A stretch of DNA of 50,959 bases from Lentimicrobium sp. L6 (lineage in GTDB: Bacteria; Bacteroidota; Bacteroidia; Bacteroidales; UBA12170), in assembly GCF_013166655.1 (NCBI RefSeq), contig NZ_JABKCA010000036.1, positions 1-50,959 on the forward strand, written 5' to 3'. Each line of letters begins with the position of its first letter. The first letter of the stretch is position 1. The translations under genes and the position numbers were made by a program. A model generated the notes under the pieces. That model ran no database searches and was not told the DNA's origin. It worked only from the letters and a program-made list of their open reading frames with translations. Of this stretch, positions 9,955 through 19,707 are shown one piece after another.

Positions 9955-9962
9955 CAAAATTA
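9955..9962 (-). promoter_or_regulatory. -7 promoter box for hydG
   Basis: On the minus strand TAATTTTG fits the Bacteroidota -7 consensus TAnnTTTG, 28 bases before the hydG start codon. Upstream of it lie TTGTGGCACATT (9976-9987, read on the plus strand) and TTGTCACATT (10001-10010), two related motifs that may be regulator sites. Confidence 0.45.
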
Positions 9963-10052
9963 CACTAAACTTTGGTTGTGGCACATTATTTAACGGAGTT
10001 TTGTCACATTCAATGGTAATTTATTCTTTATAAAAATAATATAGGTATTCAA

Positions 10053-11606
10053 TTACCTGAATATGAGATGCAGTATGTTTTCTAGGTCGGCAACTTTAAA
10101 GGGTTTGCTAATGTATTCATTCATTCCGGCCTCTATAAATCGTTCTCTATCACCTTTCATGGCAGCTGCTGTCATCGCCACTATTGGAATGGGATTGGAG
10201 ATTGAGTCCTCTTTTTCGTGCTTTCTGATCATGGCGGTTGTTTCTATGCCATCCAATTCTGGCATATGAACGTCCATTAGTATCAAATCGTAATGTTTTT
10301 CTAAGTATTTTTGATAGGCTTCGATTCCATTTATGGCCAAATCGGTTTGATGACCAAACTTTGTCAAAGTCATTTTCGCTACTTTTCGATTGATTTCATT
10401 ATCATCCACCACAAGAATGATTTTGCGCTCTAGTTTGCTTTTATATTGAGGCTTGATAGCTTTCTTTTTAGGAGCTTCAGAGGATGGTGTATTCAGAATC
10501 AGGTTGAAGGAAAAAGTAGAGCCCATATTGGTTTGACTTTTTACTTGTATTTTTCCACCCATCATTTTTACTAAGTTTTTAGAGATGGCTAATCCTAAAC
10601 CTGTTCCACCATATTTCCGAGTTGAAGAAGCATCGGTCTGAGAAAATGACTTGAATAGTTTTTTCTGATTATCAATGGATATTCCAATGCCGGTATCTAT
10701 AACTTCAAAAAGAATACAATGCTTCCCATCATTACAGTTTTCTTCTTTTATCTCTAAAGTGATTCCTCCTTCTTGAGTGAATTTTATGGCATTATTTACC
10801 AAATTAATGATGATTTGTTTGATCCTTAAAATATCTCCATTCATCATATTAGGGATATTGTCATCAATTTTTAATTCAAGTTTCAAGCTTTTTTCTTTGG
10901 CTCGAATTTCAAGAGGTTTAAGAACAGATTCAATTTCCTCTCTTAAATTAAAATTGATAAATTCTAATTCTACTTGTCCAGCTTCTATCTTTGAAAAATC
11001 TAGGATGTCATTTATAATTTCCAATAAATTATCAGAGGAAGTTTTGATAATATCTAATAAATCATTTTGTTTTTTTGTAATTTGAGTGTCTTTAAGAAAT
11101 TCCACCACGGTGATGATTCCATTCATAGGTGTTCTAATTTCGTGGCTCATGTTGGCCAGAAATTCACCTTTGGTTTTATTGGCGACTTCGGCATATTCCT
11201 TGGCAATGGCTAATTCCTTATTGTTTTCAACCAATTGTAGATGATTCTTCACTCGAGAAAGTAATTCCATTTTTCCGAAGGGCTTTTTTATAAAATCAAC
11301 TGCGCCTGCGTCGAAAGCTTGGGCTAATACTTCTTCAGAATGATCAGCAGTAAGGAAGATTACTGGGGTTTCACTATTGGTTTTGTCTTTTTTTATTTCT
11401 GTACAGACTTCTAAACCATTCATTCCAGGCATTACATAGTCCAATAAAATAATATCAAATTTTTGGCTACGAATTTTTGTTAATGCTGATTTACCATCTT
11501 TGGCGGTAGCTACTTTATAGGTTTGGGTTTTTCTTAATATTCCTTTGAGTAGATCCAAATTGGCATCAGAATCATCAACAATTAATATTTTGCTAATTGA
11601 GTTCAT
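10053..11606 (-). CDS. Soluble hybrid histidine kinase (REC-HisKA-HATPase-REC)
   Basis: A 517-residue protein with four modules. An N-terminal receiver domain (residues 5-122) has phospho-acceptor D56 in [11 protein letters not shown] and the KPF motif at 108-110. A dimerisation domain has the H box [12 protein letters not shown] with H155. An ATPase domain has the N box (NLVNNAIKF), DTGIGI and [13 protein letters not shown]-terminal receiver domain has D445 in [13 protein letters not shown]. No membrane helix or sensor domain is seen, so the kinase is cytoplasmic and its input probably arrives through the N-terminal receiver. There is no DNA-binding output domain, so the signal must pass to another protein by phosphotransfer. 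It is not in an operon with a visible partner. Gap to hydG is about 125 bases. Confidence 0.92.
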   Translation of the reverse strand: MNSISKILIVDDSDANLDLLKGILRKTQTYKVATAKDGKSALTKIRSQKFDIILLDYVMPGMNGLEVCTEIKKDKTNSETPVIFLTADHSEEVLAQAFDAGAVDFIKKPFGKMELLSRVKNHLQLVENNKELAIAKEYAEVANKTKGEFLANMSHEIRTPMNGIITVVEFLKDTQITKKQNDLLDIIKTSSDNLLEIINDILDFSKIEAGQVELEFINFNLREEIESVLKPLEIRAKEKSLKLELKIDDNIPNMMNGDILRIKQIIINLVNNAIKFTQEGGITLEIKEENCNDGKHCILFEVIDTGIGISIDNQKKLFKSFSQTDASSTRKYGGTGLGLAISKNLVKMMGGKIQVKSQTNMGSTFSFNLILNTPSSEAPKKKAIKPQYKSKLERKIILVVDDNEINRKVAKMTLTKFGHQTDLAINGIEAYQKYLEKHYDLILMDVHMPELDGIETTAMIRKHEKEDSISNPIPIVAMTAAAMKGDRERFIEAGMNEYISKPFKVADLENILHLIFR

Positions 11607-11838
11607 GTTTTTTCTTGTAGTTCAAATATAATCAATTTTATTTAAGATTGCTAATCTTTGATGTTTTTGAATTATCGTATGTATTTAATTTGATTCTACT
11701 CTTAAGTATTTGGCTGGTTTTTCTCTTTTGAAGCCTATTATCTAATAGCTATTTTAATCTGAAGAGTTATATGAATCAATGATTTTAACTTAAGAGCACA
11801 TGAGATTAAATGATATATTCGTAGCCTAAAAAAACTGT

Positions 11839-12708
11839 ATGAAATCATTTAAATATAGCTTGGTTTTAATCCTTGTTTCTGCCATTTGGGGATTCTCTTT
11901 TGTTGCACAAAGGTCGGGGATGGATTATGTAGGCCCCTATACTTTTAATGGAGTGAGGTTTCTTTTGGGAAGTTTGTCATTGCTTCCGCTTTATTTTCTA
12001 CAAAAAGATAGGAAACGATTAAAAATAGAAGAGTTTAAGAAAATTAGCCTAGCAGGATTGATATTAGGCGTGGCGTTATTTATAGCTGCTAGCCTTCAGC
12101 AAATAGGTATGCAATTTACAAGTGCTGCAAATGGTGGTTTTATTACGAGTTTATATGTGGTTTTAGTACCCATATTCTATTTGTTTCTGAAGAGAAAAGT
12201 TGGTTTGCATATTTGGTTCGGTGCTATTTTAGCAGTTGTTGGTTTGTATTTTCTAAGTGTAAAAGAAGGACTTTCTATTAATTGGGGTGATAGTTTGGTT
12301 TTAATAAGTGCGGTATTCTGGGCTATTCATGTGATGATGATTGGTTATTTTGCACCAAAGTATGCTATTCTCTTACTTTCCATTATTCAATTTACCATTA
12401 CGGCTATTTTAAGCTTAAGTGTAGCTTTTGTAATGGAAGATGTCATTTGGACACAAATTCTAAGTGGATACATCCCTATTATATATGGTGGTATTTTTGC
12501 AGTAGGAATAGCCTATACATTACAGGTTTTTGCACAAAAGAAAGTGGCTTCGGAACAAGCGGCAATTATTCTTAGCTTTGAGTCGGCATTTGCCATGCTC
12601 GGGGGATGGCTTTTGTTGAATGAACAACACGGATGGAGATCCTTAATGGGAGCAGGGTTAATGATGATTGGAATTGTAATTTCGCAGATAAATTGGAAAA
12701 AATCATAA
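11839..12708 (+). CDS. EamA/DMT-family transporter
   Basis: A 289-residue inner-membrane protein with ten predicted helices arranged as two EamA repeats. The opening (KYSLVLILVSAIWGFSFVAQ) and the second-repeat motif (SFESAFAMLGGWLLLNE) are characteristic of drug/metabolite exporters of the RhaT/EamA type. It is the first gene of a five-gene run: the S37 peptidase gene starts two bases after its stop codon. The substrate is unknown; amino acid or metabolite export is common in the family. Confidence 0.88.
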   Translation: MKSFKYSLVLILVSAIWGFSFVAQRSGMDYVGPYTFNGVRFLLGSLSLLPLYFLQKDRKRLKIEEFKKISLAGLILGVALFIAASLQQIGMQFTSAANGGFITSLYVVLVPIFYLFLKRKVGLHIWFGAILAVVGLYFLSVKEGLSINWGDSLVLISAVFWAIHVMMIGYFAPKYAILLLSIIQFTITAILSLSVAFVMEDVIWTQILSGYIPIIYGGIFAVGIAYTLQVFAQKKVASEQAAIILSFESAFAMLGGWLLLNEQHGWRSLMGAGLMMIGIVISQINWKKS

Positions 12709-12710
12709 AT

Positions 12711-13991
12711 ATGAAGACAAGATTATTAGGTTTAGTTTTATTGTTTTTAGCAAGTGGCCATTTTGTTGTGGCTCAGAACAAATCAAAAGTGGAGCTCTTT
12801 TTAGCTTCTATTGATGGTGTTGATTATGAAAAAACCTCAGCTGATTCTATTTCCCCTGAAACTTACACCTTATATATAGATCAATATATCGATCATCAAG
12901 ATGCAAAAGCGGGTCAGTTTACACAAAAATTATATTTGACTCATTTAAACGATAGCCTACCTACAGTAATGGTGACCGAAGGCTATGGAGCTGGAGGAAA
13001 TTTTTATTCGGAGCCAGCAAGGATAATTGGTGCCAATCAAATCATTGTTGAGCATCGTTATTTTGGTGAAAGTGCACCTGATTCTATGAATTGGGCACAA
13101 CTAAATACCGCTAATGCAGCAGCCGATCATCACCATGTTTATAATACTTTTTCAAAGTTTTATAAAAACCATTGGATAAGTACTGGGATTTCTAAAGGAG
13201 GACAAACCAGTATTTTTTATAAATACTATTACCCAGAGGATATGCATATTAGTATGCCTTATGTGGCTCCTTTAAATTTAGAGCAGGAAGATGTGCGCAT
13301 CAATTGGTTTTTGCGTCATGTGGCCACACCAGAAGAGGATGCCATTATATTGAATTATCAAAGGTTGATGTTACAGAATTTCGATAAAATATTTCCAAAA
13401 TTTAAAGCAGGGGCCGATAAGAATGAGCAAAAGTTTGCTATAAACGATACGGCAGCTTATGAGTTTATGGTTTTAGAGTTTCCTTTTTCTTATTTTCAAT
13501 GGGGAAGTCTTGAATTAGAAGATATACCAAAAAAATATAGTAGACCCAAAAAAATGATGAAACCCATGTTCGATTTGGGTTTAGTGAGTTTTTATTTTGA
13601 ATCTACTTTAGATGAACTCATGCCATTTATGGTTCAGGCTTATCGTGAATTGGGTTATTACGATTATGATTTGGACTCTTTACAACCTTATCTACGAAAA
13701 GTGGAAAACTCTAGTAATATTGCTTTTGTTCCCGAAGAATTAAGGTTTGAATATGATGCGGAAATTATGAATGAAGTATACGATTTTATCCATAATGAAG
13801 GTAATAGGATGATTTATGTCTATGGTGAATTAGACCCATGGAGCAGTACTTCGGTAAATCCAGATTCAAGAGTAGATGCCATTAAACTGGTTTTATCTGG
13901 TGGATCCCATTCAACACGTATCCGTCATTTTACTGAAGAGCAGCAAAAGATGATCAAAGAACAACTCGAAAAATGGTTGCAAAATGACTGA
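12711..13991 (+). CDS. Secreted serine peptidase of the S37/S28 type
   Basis: I chose the start at 12711 (427 residues) because it begins with a signal peptide, MKTRLLGLVLLFLASGHFVV plus AQ. The alternative start at 12633 lies inside the upstream gene. The alpha/beta-hydrolase core shows VEHRYFGESAP (residues 113-123), the nucleophile elbow TGISKGGQ with Ser161, a late aspartate in VYGELDPWSS, and a histidine in LSGGSHSTRIRHF. This order of motifs fits the S37 (PS-10, Streptomyces tripeptidyl aminopeptidase) group, which resembles the S28 prolyl peptidases. It should act in the periplasm or outside, releasing short peptides. It overlaps the following thioesterase gene by eight bases. Confidence 0.82.
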   Translation: MKTRLLGLVLLFLASGHFVVAQNKSKVELFLASIDGVDYEKTSADSISPETYTLYIDQYIDHQDAKAGQFTQKLYLTHLNDSLPTVMVTEGYGAGGNFYSEPARIIGANQIIVEHRYFGESAPDSMNWAQLNTANAAADHHHVYNTFSKFYKNHWISTGISKGGQTSIFYKYYYPEDMHISMPYVAPLNLEQEDVRINWFLRHVATPEEDAIILNYQRLMLQNFDKIFPKFKAGADKNEQKFAINDTAAYEFMVLEFPFSYFQWGSLELEDIPKKYSRPKKMMKPMFDLGLVSFYFESTLDELMPFMVQAYRELGYYDYDLDSLQPYLRKVENSSNIAFVPEELRFEYDAEIMNEVYDFIHNEGNRMIYVYGELDPWSSTSVNPDSRVDAIKLVLSGGSHSTRIRHFTEEQQKMIKEQLEKWLQND

Positions 13992-14394
13992 TTTTATAAT
14001 GAAATATATGGTGTCCATTTCAGATATTAATTATGGTGGTCATATGGGGAATGATAAGTCTTTGGCATTGTTTCACGAAGCTAGAATCGGCTACTTAAAA
14101 AGCTTAGGATATTCGGAGATGAATATTGGTGAGGGATTGGGGATTATTATGAAAGATGCGCATGTGGATTATTTAGCTGAAGTTTTTCATGGCGATGAGC
14201 TGATGGTGAAAGTTAGTTTGGGTGAGCAAAAAGGGCCTTTATTCCATTTGAACTATGAAGTAAATAGAGTTTCTGATGCGAAAATGGTATTCACTGGACG
14301 AACAGGGATTTTAGCTTTTGATTACGAAAAAAGAAAAGTAGTGAGGACTCCACAGGTGTTTTTCCATAAAATAAAAGAACATTATGGCTATTAA
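13984..14394 (+). CDS. Acyl-CoA thioesterase, hotdog fold (4HBT type)
   Basis: A 136-residue single hotdog domain. The motif DINYGGHMGNDKSLALFHEA near residues 13-32 corresponds to the active-site loop and long central helix of 4HBT/YbgC-type thioesterases, though the usual catalytic aspartate of the D.D..G..Y.N pattern is only partly kept (DINYGGHMGN). Such enzymes hydrolyse acyl-CoA thioesters. It overlaps the preceding gene by 8 bases and the following gene by 11, so translation of the three is coupled. The acyl substrate is unknown. Confidence 0.8.
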   Translation: MTDFIMKYMVSISDINYGGHMGNDKSLALFHEARIGYLKSLGYSEMNIGEGLGIIMKDAHVDYLAEVFHGDELMVKVSLGEQKGPLFHLNYEVNRVSDAKMVFTGRTGILAFDYEKRKVVRTPQVFFHKIKEHYGY

Positions 14395-14875
14395 AGCGCT
14401 TGTTTTTGATTGGGGAGACACCATTATGCGTGATCTTCCTTTTGAAGGAGCCATGAAAGATTGGCCATTGGTATCTTTGGTTTCTGGAGCTGAAGAAATT
14501 TTGAAGCAATTGCAGAAGAAGTATACAATTGTGATGGCCAGTAATGCTGATGATTCTAGTTCACAAGATATTGTTGAGGCCTTAAAAAGGGTAGGAGTGT
14601 CCCAATATTTTCATCGTGTTTTTTCCTCAAGCGATATTGGTTACGAAAAACCGCATCATAAATTCTTTCAATATATCCAACAAGAATTAAAATTGGAGGA
14701 GTCTGAATTGGTAATGATTGGCAATAGTTGTGAAAAAGATATTGAAGGAGCAAAATCGGTGTCTTGGAAAACTATTTGGTTCAAAGAGAATAATAAAAGT
14801 AAACAAGAATGTGAGCAAGCCGATGCCACAGTATATCATATGAGTGCCCTATTAGAAATTATAGAAAACATATAA
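14384..14875 (+). CDS. HAD-family phosphatase-like hydrolase
   Basis: A 163-residue HAD-fold protein. Motif I is VFDWGDTI (residues 7-14): the nucleophile Asp is present, but the usual second Asp of DxDxT is replaced by Gly, with an Asp one place later. This DxGD/DxGN form occurs in other HAD groups. Motif II is probably VMASNADD, motif III is the lysine in SDIGYEKPHHKFF, and motif IV is MIGNSCEKDIEGA. The cap is small. It most likely dephosphorylates a small metabolite. It is translationally coupled to the thioesterase gene (11-base overlap). Catalytic activity is likely but the substrate is not known. Confidence 0.82.
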   Translation: MAIKALVFDWGDTIMRDLPFEGAMKDWPLVSLVSGAEEILKQLQKKYTIVMASNADDSSSQDIVEALKRVGVSQYFHRVFSSSDIGYEKPHHKFFQYIQQELKLEESELVMIGNSCEKDIEGAKSVSWKTIWFKENNKSKQECEQADATVYHMSALLEIIENI

Positions 14876-14878
14876 ACC

Positions 14879-15712
14879 ATGAGTGAATTTAAAGAATTTT
14901 ACCAAACATTTTTAGATAAATTAGAAGAAGCCAGAAAAGCGCAAGATTCTGTTACCTTTCAAAAGCTAATGCATGTAGTTGAGCCCAACTGGCAGCAAGA
15001 AGATCAAGAAATATTTGCCGATTATTGTCAGACCAAGGCTGGCTTATATGCGCTTTTTGGAGAGAACCTAGATATGGATGATTGGATGAGCAAGGCACTT
15101 CAGTTTTCGAATAGCGAAATGCATACACATATTTACTTCAAATGGCTGTCATTGTATTTCCATCAGTTAAGGGCTTTAACTAAAGAATCTAAGATAAAAG
15201 GAAACTTTAGTTCTATTTTCAATGTTTCGGAGCAAGCCATTAAATTAGAAAAGGATTATTATACTAAGCTAGCATTTGAATCCATGAGAATCCTCAGTTT
15301 GGCTGCACTTGGAAAACACGATGAGGTAAAACAAGAGATTCAGTCTTTAAATTTAAAAGATGTTCCAAGTAAATTGGTGAATGACTCCACTAAACTTCAG
15401 TATTTCTATGCTAATATTTATAAGCTATTGGTGGCCACATTAGAAATTAGGGATGCTAAACTTTTGGAGAAAATTCTAAAAATGATCACTATTGATGATG
15501 CTTTAATGGCTTCGAGTGCTCCGCTGTTTAGAAAGTTCAATACTGTTGTAATGGATTTAGCAGATATGAGACCAGAAATGGCTGCCGATTTCAATTATTT
15601 TTATCAAATGCGAAAGCAATGGTCGGGATTCTTGCCTAACTTTAGTCTATTTACTATGATGATTGAAGAGGAGAATGTGAAGGGGTTAGATTTCTTTTTC
15701 GATTCTTTGTAG
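14879..15712 (+). CDS. Hypothetical helical protein
   Basis: A 277-residue soluble protein predicted to be almost all alpha-helical, with repeated patterns of charged and aromatic residues that recall TPR-like helical hairpins, but without a motif I recognise. No signal peptide or membrane segment. It starts three bases after the HAD stop codon and closes the operon that begins at 11839. The gene has normal codon use and a clear start, so it is a real gene of unknown function. Confidence 0.72.
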   Translation: MSEFKEFYQTFLDKLEEARKAQDSVTFQKLMHVVEPNWQQEDQEIFADYCQTKAGLYALFGENLDMDDWMSKALQFSNSEMHTHIYFKWLSLYFHQLRALTKESKIKGNFSSIFNVSEQAIKLEKDYYTKLAFESMRILSLAALGKHDEVKQEIQSLNLKDVPSKLVNDSTKLQYFYANIYKLLVATLEIRDAKLLEKILKMITIDDALMASSAPLFRKFNTVVMDLADMRPEMAADFNYFYQMRKQWSGFLPNFSLFTMMIEEENVKGLDFFFDSL

Positions 15713-16046
15713 GAGGTAGTTAATAGATAACAGTTAACCGATAATGGTGAATAGGTGACAGTTAACAGTGCATGAGTTGTAAATTGCTTTTGGTAAGTTG
15801 AAGTTCATTGAGCCTGCAGAAATAACCAGTATTAAAGCTTCAGTTACCATTTAACGACTAGTAGATATCAGTTACTAATTTTGAGGTTCAGAAGTTTAGA
15901 GGTTTAGAGTACTGTATAGCTAAATCATAAATATGTATAGCAAAATCGAAGTTTACAACCAACTTTAGTCATTCTATGAACTTTGTATTCTAGGCGCTTC
16001 AACTACTTTATACTTTAGTCACTTCAAGTACTTTATGAACTCTTAA
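15713..16046. repeat. Degenerate short-repeat intergenic region
   Basis: This 334-base gap has no gene I can support. It holds short imperfect repeats: AACAGTTAAC (15729-15738) and GACAGTTAAC (15757-15766); GAAGTTTAGAGGTTTAGAG near 15889-15907; and two related segments containing CTTTAGTCA and CTATGAACTTT / TTTATGAACT at about 15963-15984 and 16014-16040. The style suggests a decayed tandem array. It separates the end of the peptidase-HAD operon from the convergent aroC gene. No strong terminator hairpin is visible in it. Confidence 0.5.
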
Positions 16047-17027
16047 TTATATTCTAGCTTTATGGCGAAGATGTAAATCGGCTAATGCAATAGCGCTTAC
16101 TGCCTCTACTATCACTGGCATTCTTAGGGCGATACAGGCATCGTGTCTACCTTTTACATTGAGGTTTTGTACTTTGTTTTCTTTGAGGTTGAAAGTTTGT
16201 TGACCTTTGGTGATGCTACTTGTGGGTTTCACGGCTACTCGTATCACCATTTCATTACCATTGGTGATTCCTCCGTTGATTCCTCCTGCATGATTGGTTT
16301 CGGTGGTGCCCTCTTTGTCGATAATCATATCGTTATTTTCGCTACCCGTCATTCTGGCTGCCTGAAAACCACTTCCTATTTCCATTCCTTTAACAGCTGG
16401 TATAGCGAATAGTGCATGACCCAAAACGGCTTCGGCTTTATCAAAGAAAGGCTCTCCAATTCCTATGTCTAGATTTTGGATTCTACATTCAATGATACCC
16501 CCAACAGAGTCATGGTTTGCAATAGCTTTATTTAAAGCTGCATCTATGTCTGCTTGTCCACCCACTTCAATTACCTGTGCATCAAAATTAACTCCTGCTA
16601 ATACCTTTTTAGCAATAACACCAGCAGCTACCAAACCGGTAGTCACTCTTCCCGAAAAATGACCTCCTCCTCTATAGTCATTAAAGCCTCTATACTTTTT
16701 AAATGCGGTAAAGTCGGCATGGCCTGGGCGCGGACTATTTCTGATATTCTGGTAATCGCCAGAGCGAGTGTTTTTGTTTTCGAAGATGATGGTGATGGGG
16801 CTTCCTGTGGTTTTGCCTTCAAAAATTCCAGATAATATTTGAGGTTGATCGGCTTCAACACGAGGAGTGGTTCCTTTTTTTCCAGCTTTTCTTCTTTCAA
16901 TATCTTTTACAAAATCTTCTTCAGTAATTGAAATTCCACTTGGGCATCCATCTATAATAATGCCTACAGCAGGTCCGTGAGATTCTCCAAATATGGAAAT
17001 ACGATATAGGGTTCCAAAACTATTCAT
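16047..17027 (-). CDS. aroC: Chorismate synthase
   Basis: Catalyses the last step of the shikimate pathway, making chorismate from EPSP with reduced flavin. I place the start at 17027 (326 residues), since family members begin with M.(S/T)FG...; the ten extra residues of the longer frame are not conserved. Signatures are visible: ISIFGESHGPAVGIIIDGCP near the N-terminus, SPRPGHADF, RGGGHFSGRVTTGLVAAG and, near the C-terminus, KGRHDACIALRMPVIVEA. It is somewhat shorter than E. coli AroC because the C-terminal tail is trimmed, but the core is complete. It stands alone, not in an aro operon. Confidence 0.95.
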   Translation of the reverse strand: MNSFGTLYRISIFGESHGPAVGIIIDGCPSGISITEEDFVKDIERRKAGKKGTTPRVEADQPQILSGIFEGKTTGSPITIIFENKNTRSGDYQNIRNSPRPGHADFTAFKKYRGFNDYRGGGHFSGRVTTGLVAAGVIAKKVLAGVNFDAQVIEVGGQADIDAALNKAIANHDSVGGIIECRIQNLDIGIGEPFFDKAEAVLGHALFAIPAVKGMEIGSGFQAARMTGSENNDMIIDKEGTTETNHAGGINGGITNGNEMVIRVAVKPTSSITKGQQTFNLKENKVQNLNVKGRHDACIALRMPVIVEAVSAIALADLHLRHKARI

Positions 17028-17203
17028 AGTAATAGGTAGTGATTTAAGTTTGCGCAAACCTAAAAAATAATACTACAAGTAGATTCTTAAATTCCTCATA
17101 AAACAGCTTAATTTATATTTGGTACAGGGAATTAATTTTGTTTTTAAAATGATTCTAGATAGGCTTTTGGTTTAATGTTTTTTTGAATTTGTTTAATTAA
17201 AAA

Positions 17204-17716
17204 TTAAGCTTTCTTTCTCCCACGTAAATACAATACCAATCCAATTAAAGCCAGTATAATAGAAAAACCAGGTAAGGCATCCGCTTCTGAACTAAGGTTT
17301 TCATAAATCTCAATGTCTATATAATCACCTCTTTTTATTTGAACTTGAATTTCTATGGTTTCGTCCACGGTAGGACTGTGACTATAGGAGGTGCCATCGT
17401 GAGTAACTCTCTTTTCTCCAATTTCTCTTTCTGTGATAGAAACTAATTCTTCATCGAATAAAACCAATTTTTGTCTGTCAAGAATTTTAATATCAGCCTC
17501 AAAATGTGGTGGTTCATAGGTGCCAGTCATTTCTTCATCTACTCCCCAAAACTTAATTTCGTAGGTTTGGTTGGCCAAAACAGCTACATCCATTTTTTCA
17601 ATATTACTGGAGGATGCTCTTTTTGAAAATATTTCTTTTTCATTTTTTTGGTTGGCAGAATAGAAAAAGCCAATGATTCCAATTACCAATAATGCAATGC
17701 CTATGTATTTTTTCAT
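17204..17716 (-). CDS. Small two-helix membrane protein, unknown
   Basis: A protein of 170 residues when started at 17716 (MKKYIGIALLVIGIIGFFYS), which gives an N-terminal membrane helix at once; a start ten codons earlier is possible. The middle (about residues 30-140) is a beta-rich, probably extracytoplasmic domain with charged residues, and the C-terminus is a second helix followed by basic residues (LYLRGRKKA). I do not recognise the family. It lies between aroC and the accessory island and appears to be transcribed alone. Confidence 0.7.
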   Translation of the reverse strand: MKKYIGIALLVIGIIGFFYSANQKNEKEIFSKRASSSNIEKMDVAVLANQTYEIKFWGVDEEMTGTYEPPHFEADIKILDRQKLVLFDEELVSITEREIGEKRVTHDGTSYSHSPTVDETIEIQVQIKRGDYIDIEIYENLSSEADALPGFSIILALIGLVLYLRGRKKA

Positions 17717-18057
17717 TTTCAAGATTTTAGAGTAATAAAAATACATAAGAACCGGGATAAAAAGTTATAGGATTTTTATTAGATGAACTCTTTTCTAGAT
17801 TTATAGCTTTTGAACTGATATTTGCTCTAAAAATGTAAATTGTTATTAAATAGGTTAGCCAGAAACAATAATATGTTTCTAGCTATTATCGAAGTGATTA
17901 GTATTAAACAATCAACTATAGATTAGAATTGGTAATTGCTGAAATTGAAAACTAAATCATCTTCGACTAATGTGCTGGTATATGTTGTAACATCTTTTTA
18001 GATTGTTTTTTTTTGCATATGTTTTTTAACAAACCAATACATCCTATTTTTTTATAT

Positions 18058-18195
18058 TTATTTACGTACTTTTAATTCTACATCACGTATTCTTTCAGCA
18101 TGTTCATTTATCCGTTGTTCTTGATTTGCTAAAAGTTTACTTAGGAGTTTTAACTCACCTTTTTGTGTTTCTATTTTAATTGATAAATCTTTCAT
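18058..18195 (-). CDS. Small coiled-coil ORF (45 residues)
   Basis: An ATG-initiated frame of 45 codons encoding a charged, heptad-like helix: it begins MKDLSIKIETQKGELKLL and ends RIRDVELKVRK. The frame is open about 15 codons further upstream (KLKKLDTLIEV), with no other ATG, so it could instead be the C-terminal end of a longer lost gene. No family recognised. The heptad pattern (L, I, L, L at regular spacing) suggests a short coiled coil. Either a small gene or a remnant; evidence is modest. Confidence 0.3.
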   Translation of the reverse strand: MKDLSIKIETQKGELKLLSKLLANQEQRINEHAERIRDVELKVRK

Positions 18196-18366
18196 TACCT
18201 CAATTAATGTATCCAGTTTCTTTAGTTTTATATTTTTATTCTACTTCTATATATTTAATAAATTGAGATGCAAATATGGAGCAGAATATGTCTGAAATCA
18301 AGTTTCTTGATTAGCTTAAGGATTATGATTTTAAAGATTGGACTAATTCTCATGAGAATAAAATCA

Positions 18367-18397
18367 AGCAATAGCGTTTTTATCAGTTGCTATTGCT
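18367..18397. repeat. 9-bp inverted repeat
   Basis: AGCAATAGC (18367-18375) and GCTATTGCT (18389-18397) are perfect inverted copies around a 13-base loop. There is no clear T run on either side, so it is not a typical terminator. Confidence 0.5.
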
Positions 18398-18436
18398 GAA
18401 ATTCCTTTAGTCTGATTGAGAGAAATAAGCTTATAC

Positions 18437-18571
18437 TTATATACTTTGATTAATCGACTTAGTTATAATATTTATTTGCTCTGGAGCCAGTTCCATATGT
18501 TTTATTAATAATAGGCATTCTTCAATAGTTTGTTCTTTTGCAGAACCTAAGGCTGCAATTTGCCAACGTAT
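18437..18571 (-). pseudogene. Orphan C-terminal peptide tail overlapping the Rhs end
   Basis: A 44-codon open frame with no plausible start, in a different frame from the Rhs remnant it overlaps by about 25 bases. It reads as a natural-looking helix ending, including AKEQTIEECLLLIKHMELAP then EQINIITKSI. It looks like the last part of another protein joined to the Rhs gene by recombination. Similar helical tails occur in PD-(D/E)XK recombination-promoting nuclease (Rpn) proteins, but the match is by eye only. Confidence 0.3.
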
Positions 18572-19707
18572 TTATAGCGTTTTAAAGAAACTTCTGTTTC
18601 TGTTCTGCCAGAACGATAAGAAGTAGTTCCAAAAGGATGATACTCCTCATAAGAGATAATAGCCGCAGTATCATCAAGTTCAAGAGCTGCAGAGCCTAAA
18701 TGATTATCATATTGGTAGCGGATGCTAGGTGCTGAGTTCTGGATACTGGTTGCATTCTCCATCGTTTTAGTTTCTATGGAAACTATCTTTTTCTGGTCAT
18801 CAGAAACATGCAAAGTTTCTCTTTCAAAATCTAAGGTACCTGCTACCGATTTACGATAAACTTCGAAACCTCCTAAATAGACTCGTTCTTCTACGATTCC
18901 ACCAGTTTTCTCAATTACCTTTCTTACTCTTTCGCCTCCGACATCGTAGACATAGTATGCAGTTCCACCACCTCCTAGGTCTACTTCTTTAAGCTCGTCT
19001 TTGTAATCCCAGAGCATGGAAGCAAGATGTGGCATAGAAAGCATATTACCATGTGCATCGTAGGTATATTCGGTTACATTTTCTGTATGTACTAATAGTC
19101 GATTCGTATTATTGGCAAAATCATAATAATAATCACGAGTCCAGTTTCCATTGGATTTCATTTCCATCATATTGCCCAACTCATCATACTCGTATTGCTG
19201 TGTAAAGTTTTGCATGGCATTACTAGCAGTGTTGGGTAAAGCAATATTATCTACAAGATCTGTGTTTGAGGGCATTTGCAAACTTGTTAGCTCTCTTCCT
19301 GTAGCCGTTTTTAACCTATATAGTGCATCGTAAGTATATGCTCCTGTTGGTGCAATAACAGAATTATTATAATAATGCGTTTGCTGGGCATTATCTGTAA
19401 TTTGAGTGATATTACCCACAGGGTCGTAGGTATAATTAATATCTTGTAAGATATCTATTCCAGTATTACGAGTTGTTAATAACCTATTTAACCTGAATGT
19501 CTCCTTGTCGTACTCATACTTGGTTTTACTGCCATTGCCATAATAAATCTCGGTTCTTTGGCCTTTTTCGTTATAATTGATATTGGTTACCGCAAGAACA
19601 CTAGTTGTGCCTTTTACTTGGGCATGTACTGTCTCCAATAAACCTGCTTTATTATAAGTATAGGATTCCACAGTAGCATCTGGCTTAGTTATTTGCATAG
19701 GACGGTT

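Larger units (their letters stand above)
17717..18546. other. Gene-poor AT-rich region with a small coiled-coil ORF and a hairpin
   Basis: Very AT-rich sequence between the small membrane protein and the broken Rhs gene. The only coding-like items are a 45-codon ORF at 18058-18195 and an open tail at 18437-18571, described separately. One 9-bp hairpin lies at 18367-18397. The first 340 bases (17717-18057) show nothing I can name. It looks like the decayed flank of the adjacent Rhs island. Confidence 0.5.

Noticed and set aside
9976-10010. Sigma-54-like TGGCAC motif upstream of hydG
   Set aside because: It points away from hydG and lacks the GC at the -12 distance.
15713-16046. CRISPR array
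   Set aside because: The repeats are short, imperfect and unevenly spaced with no spacer pattern, and no cas genes are present.
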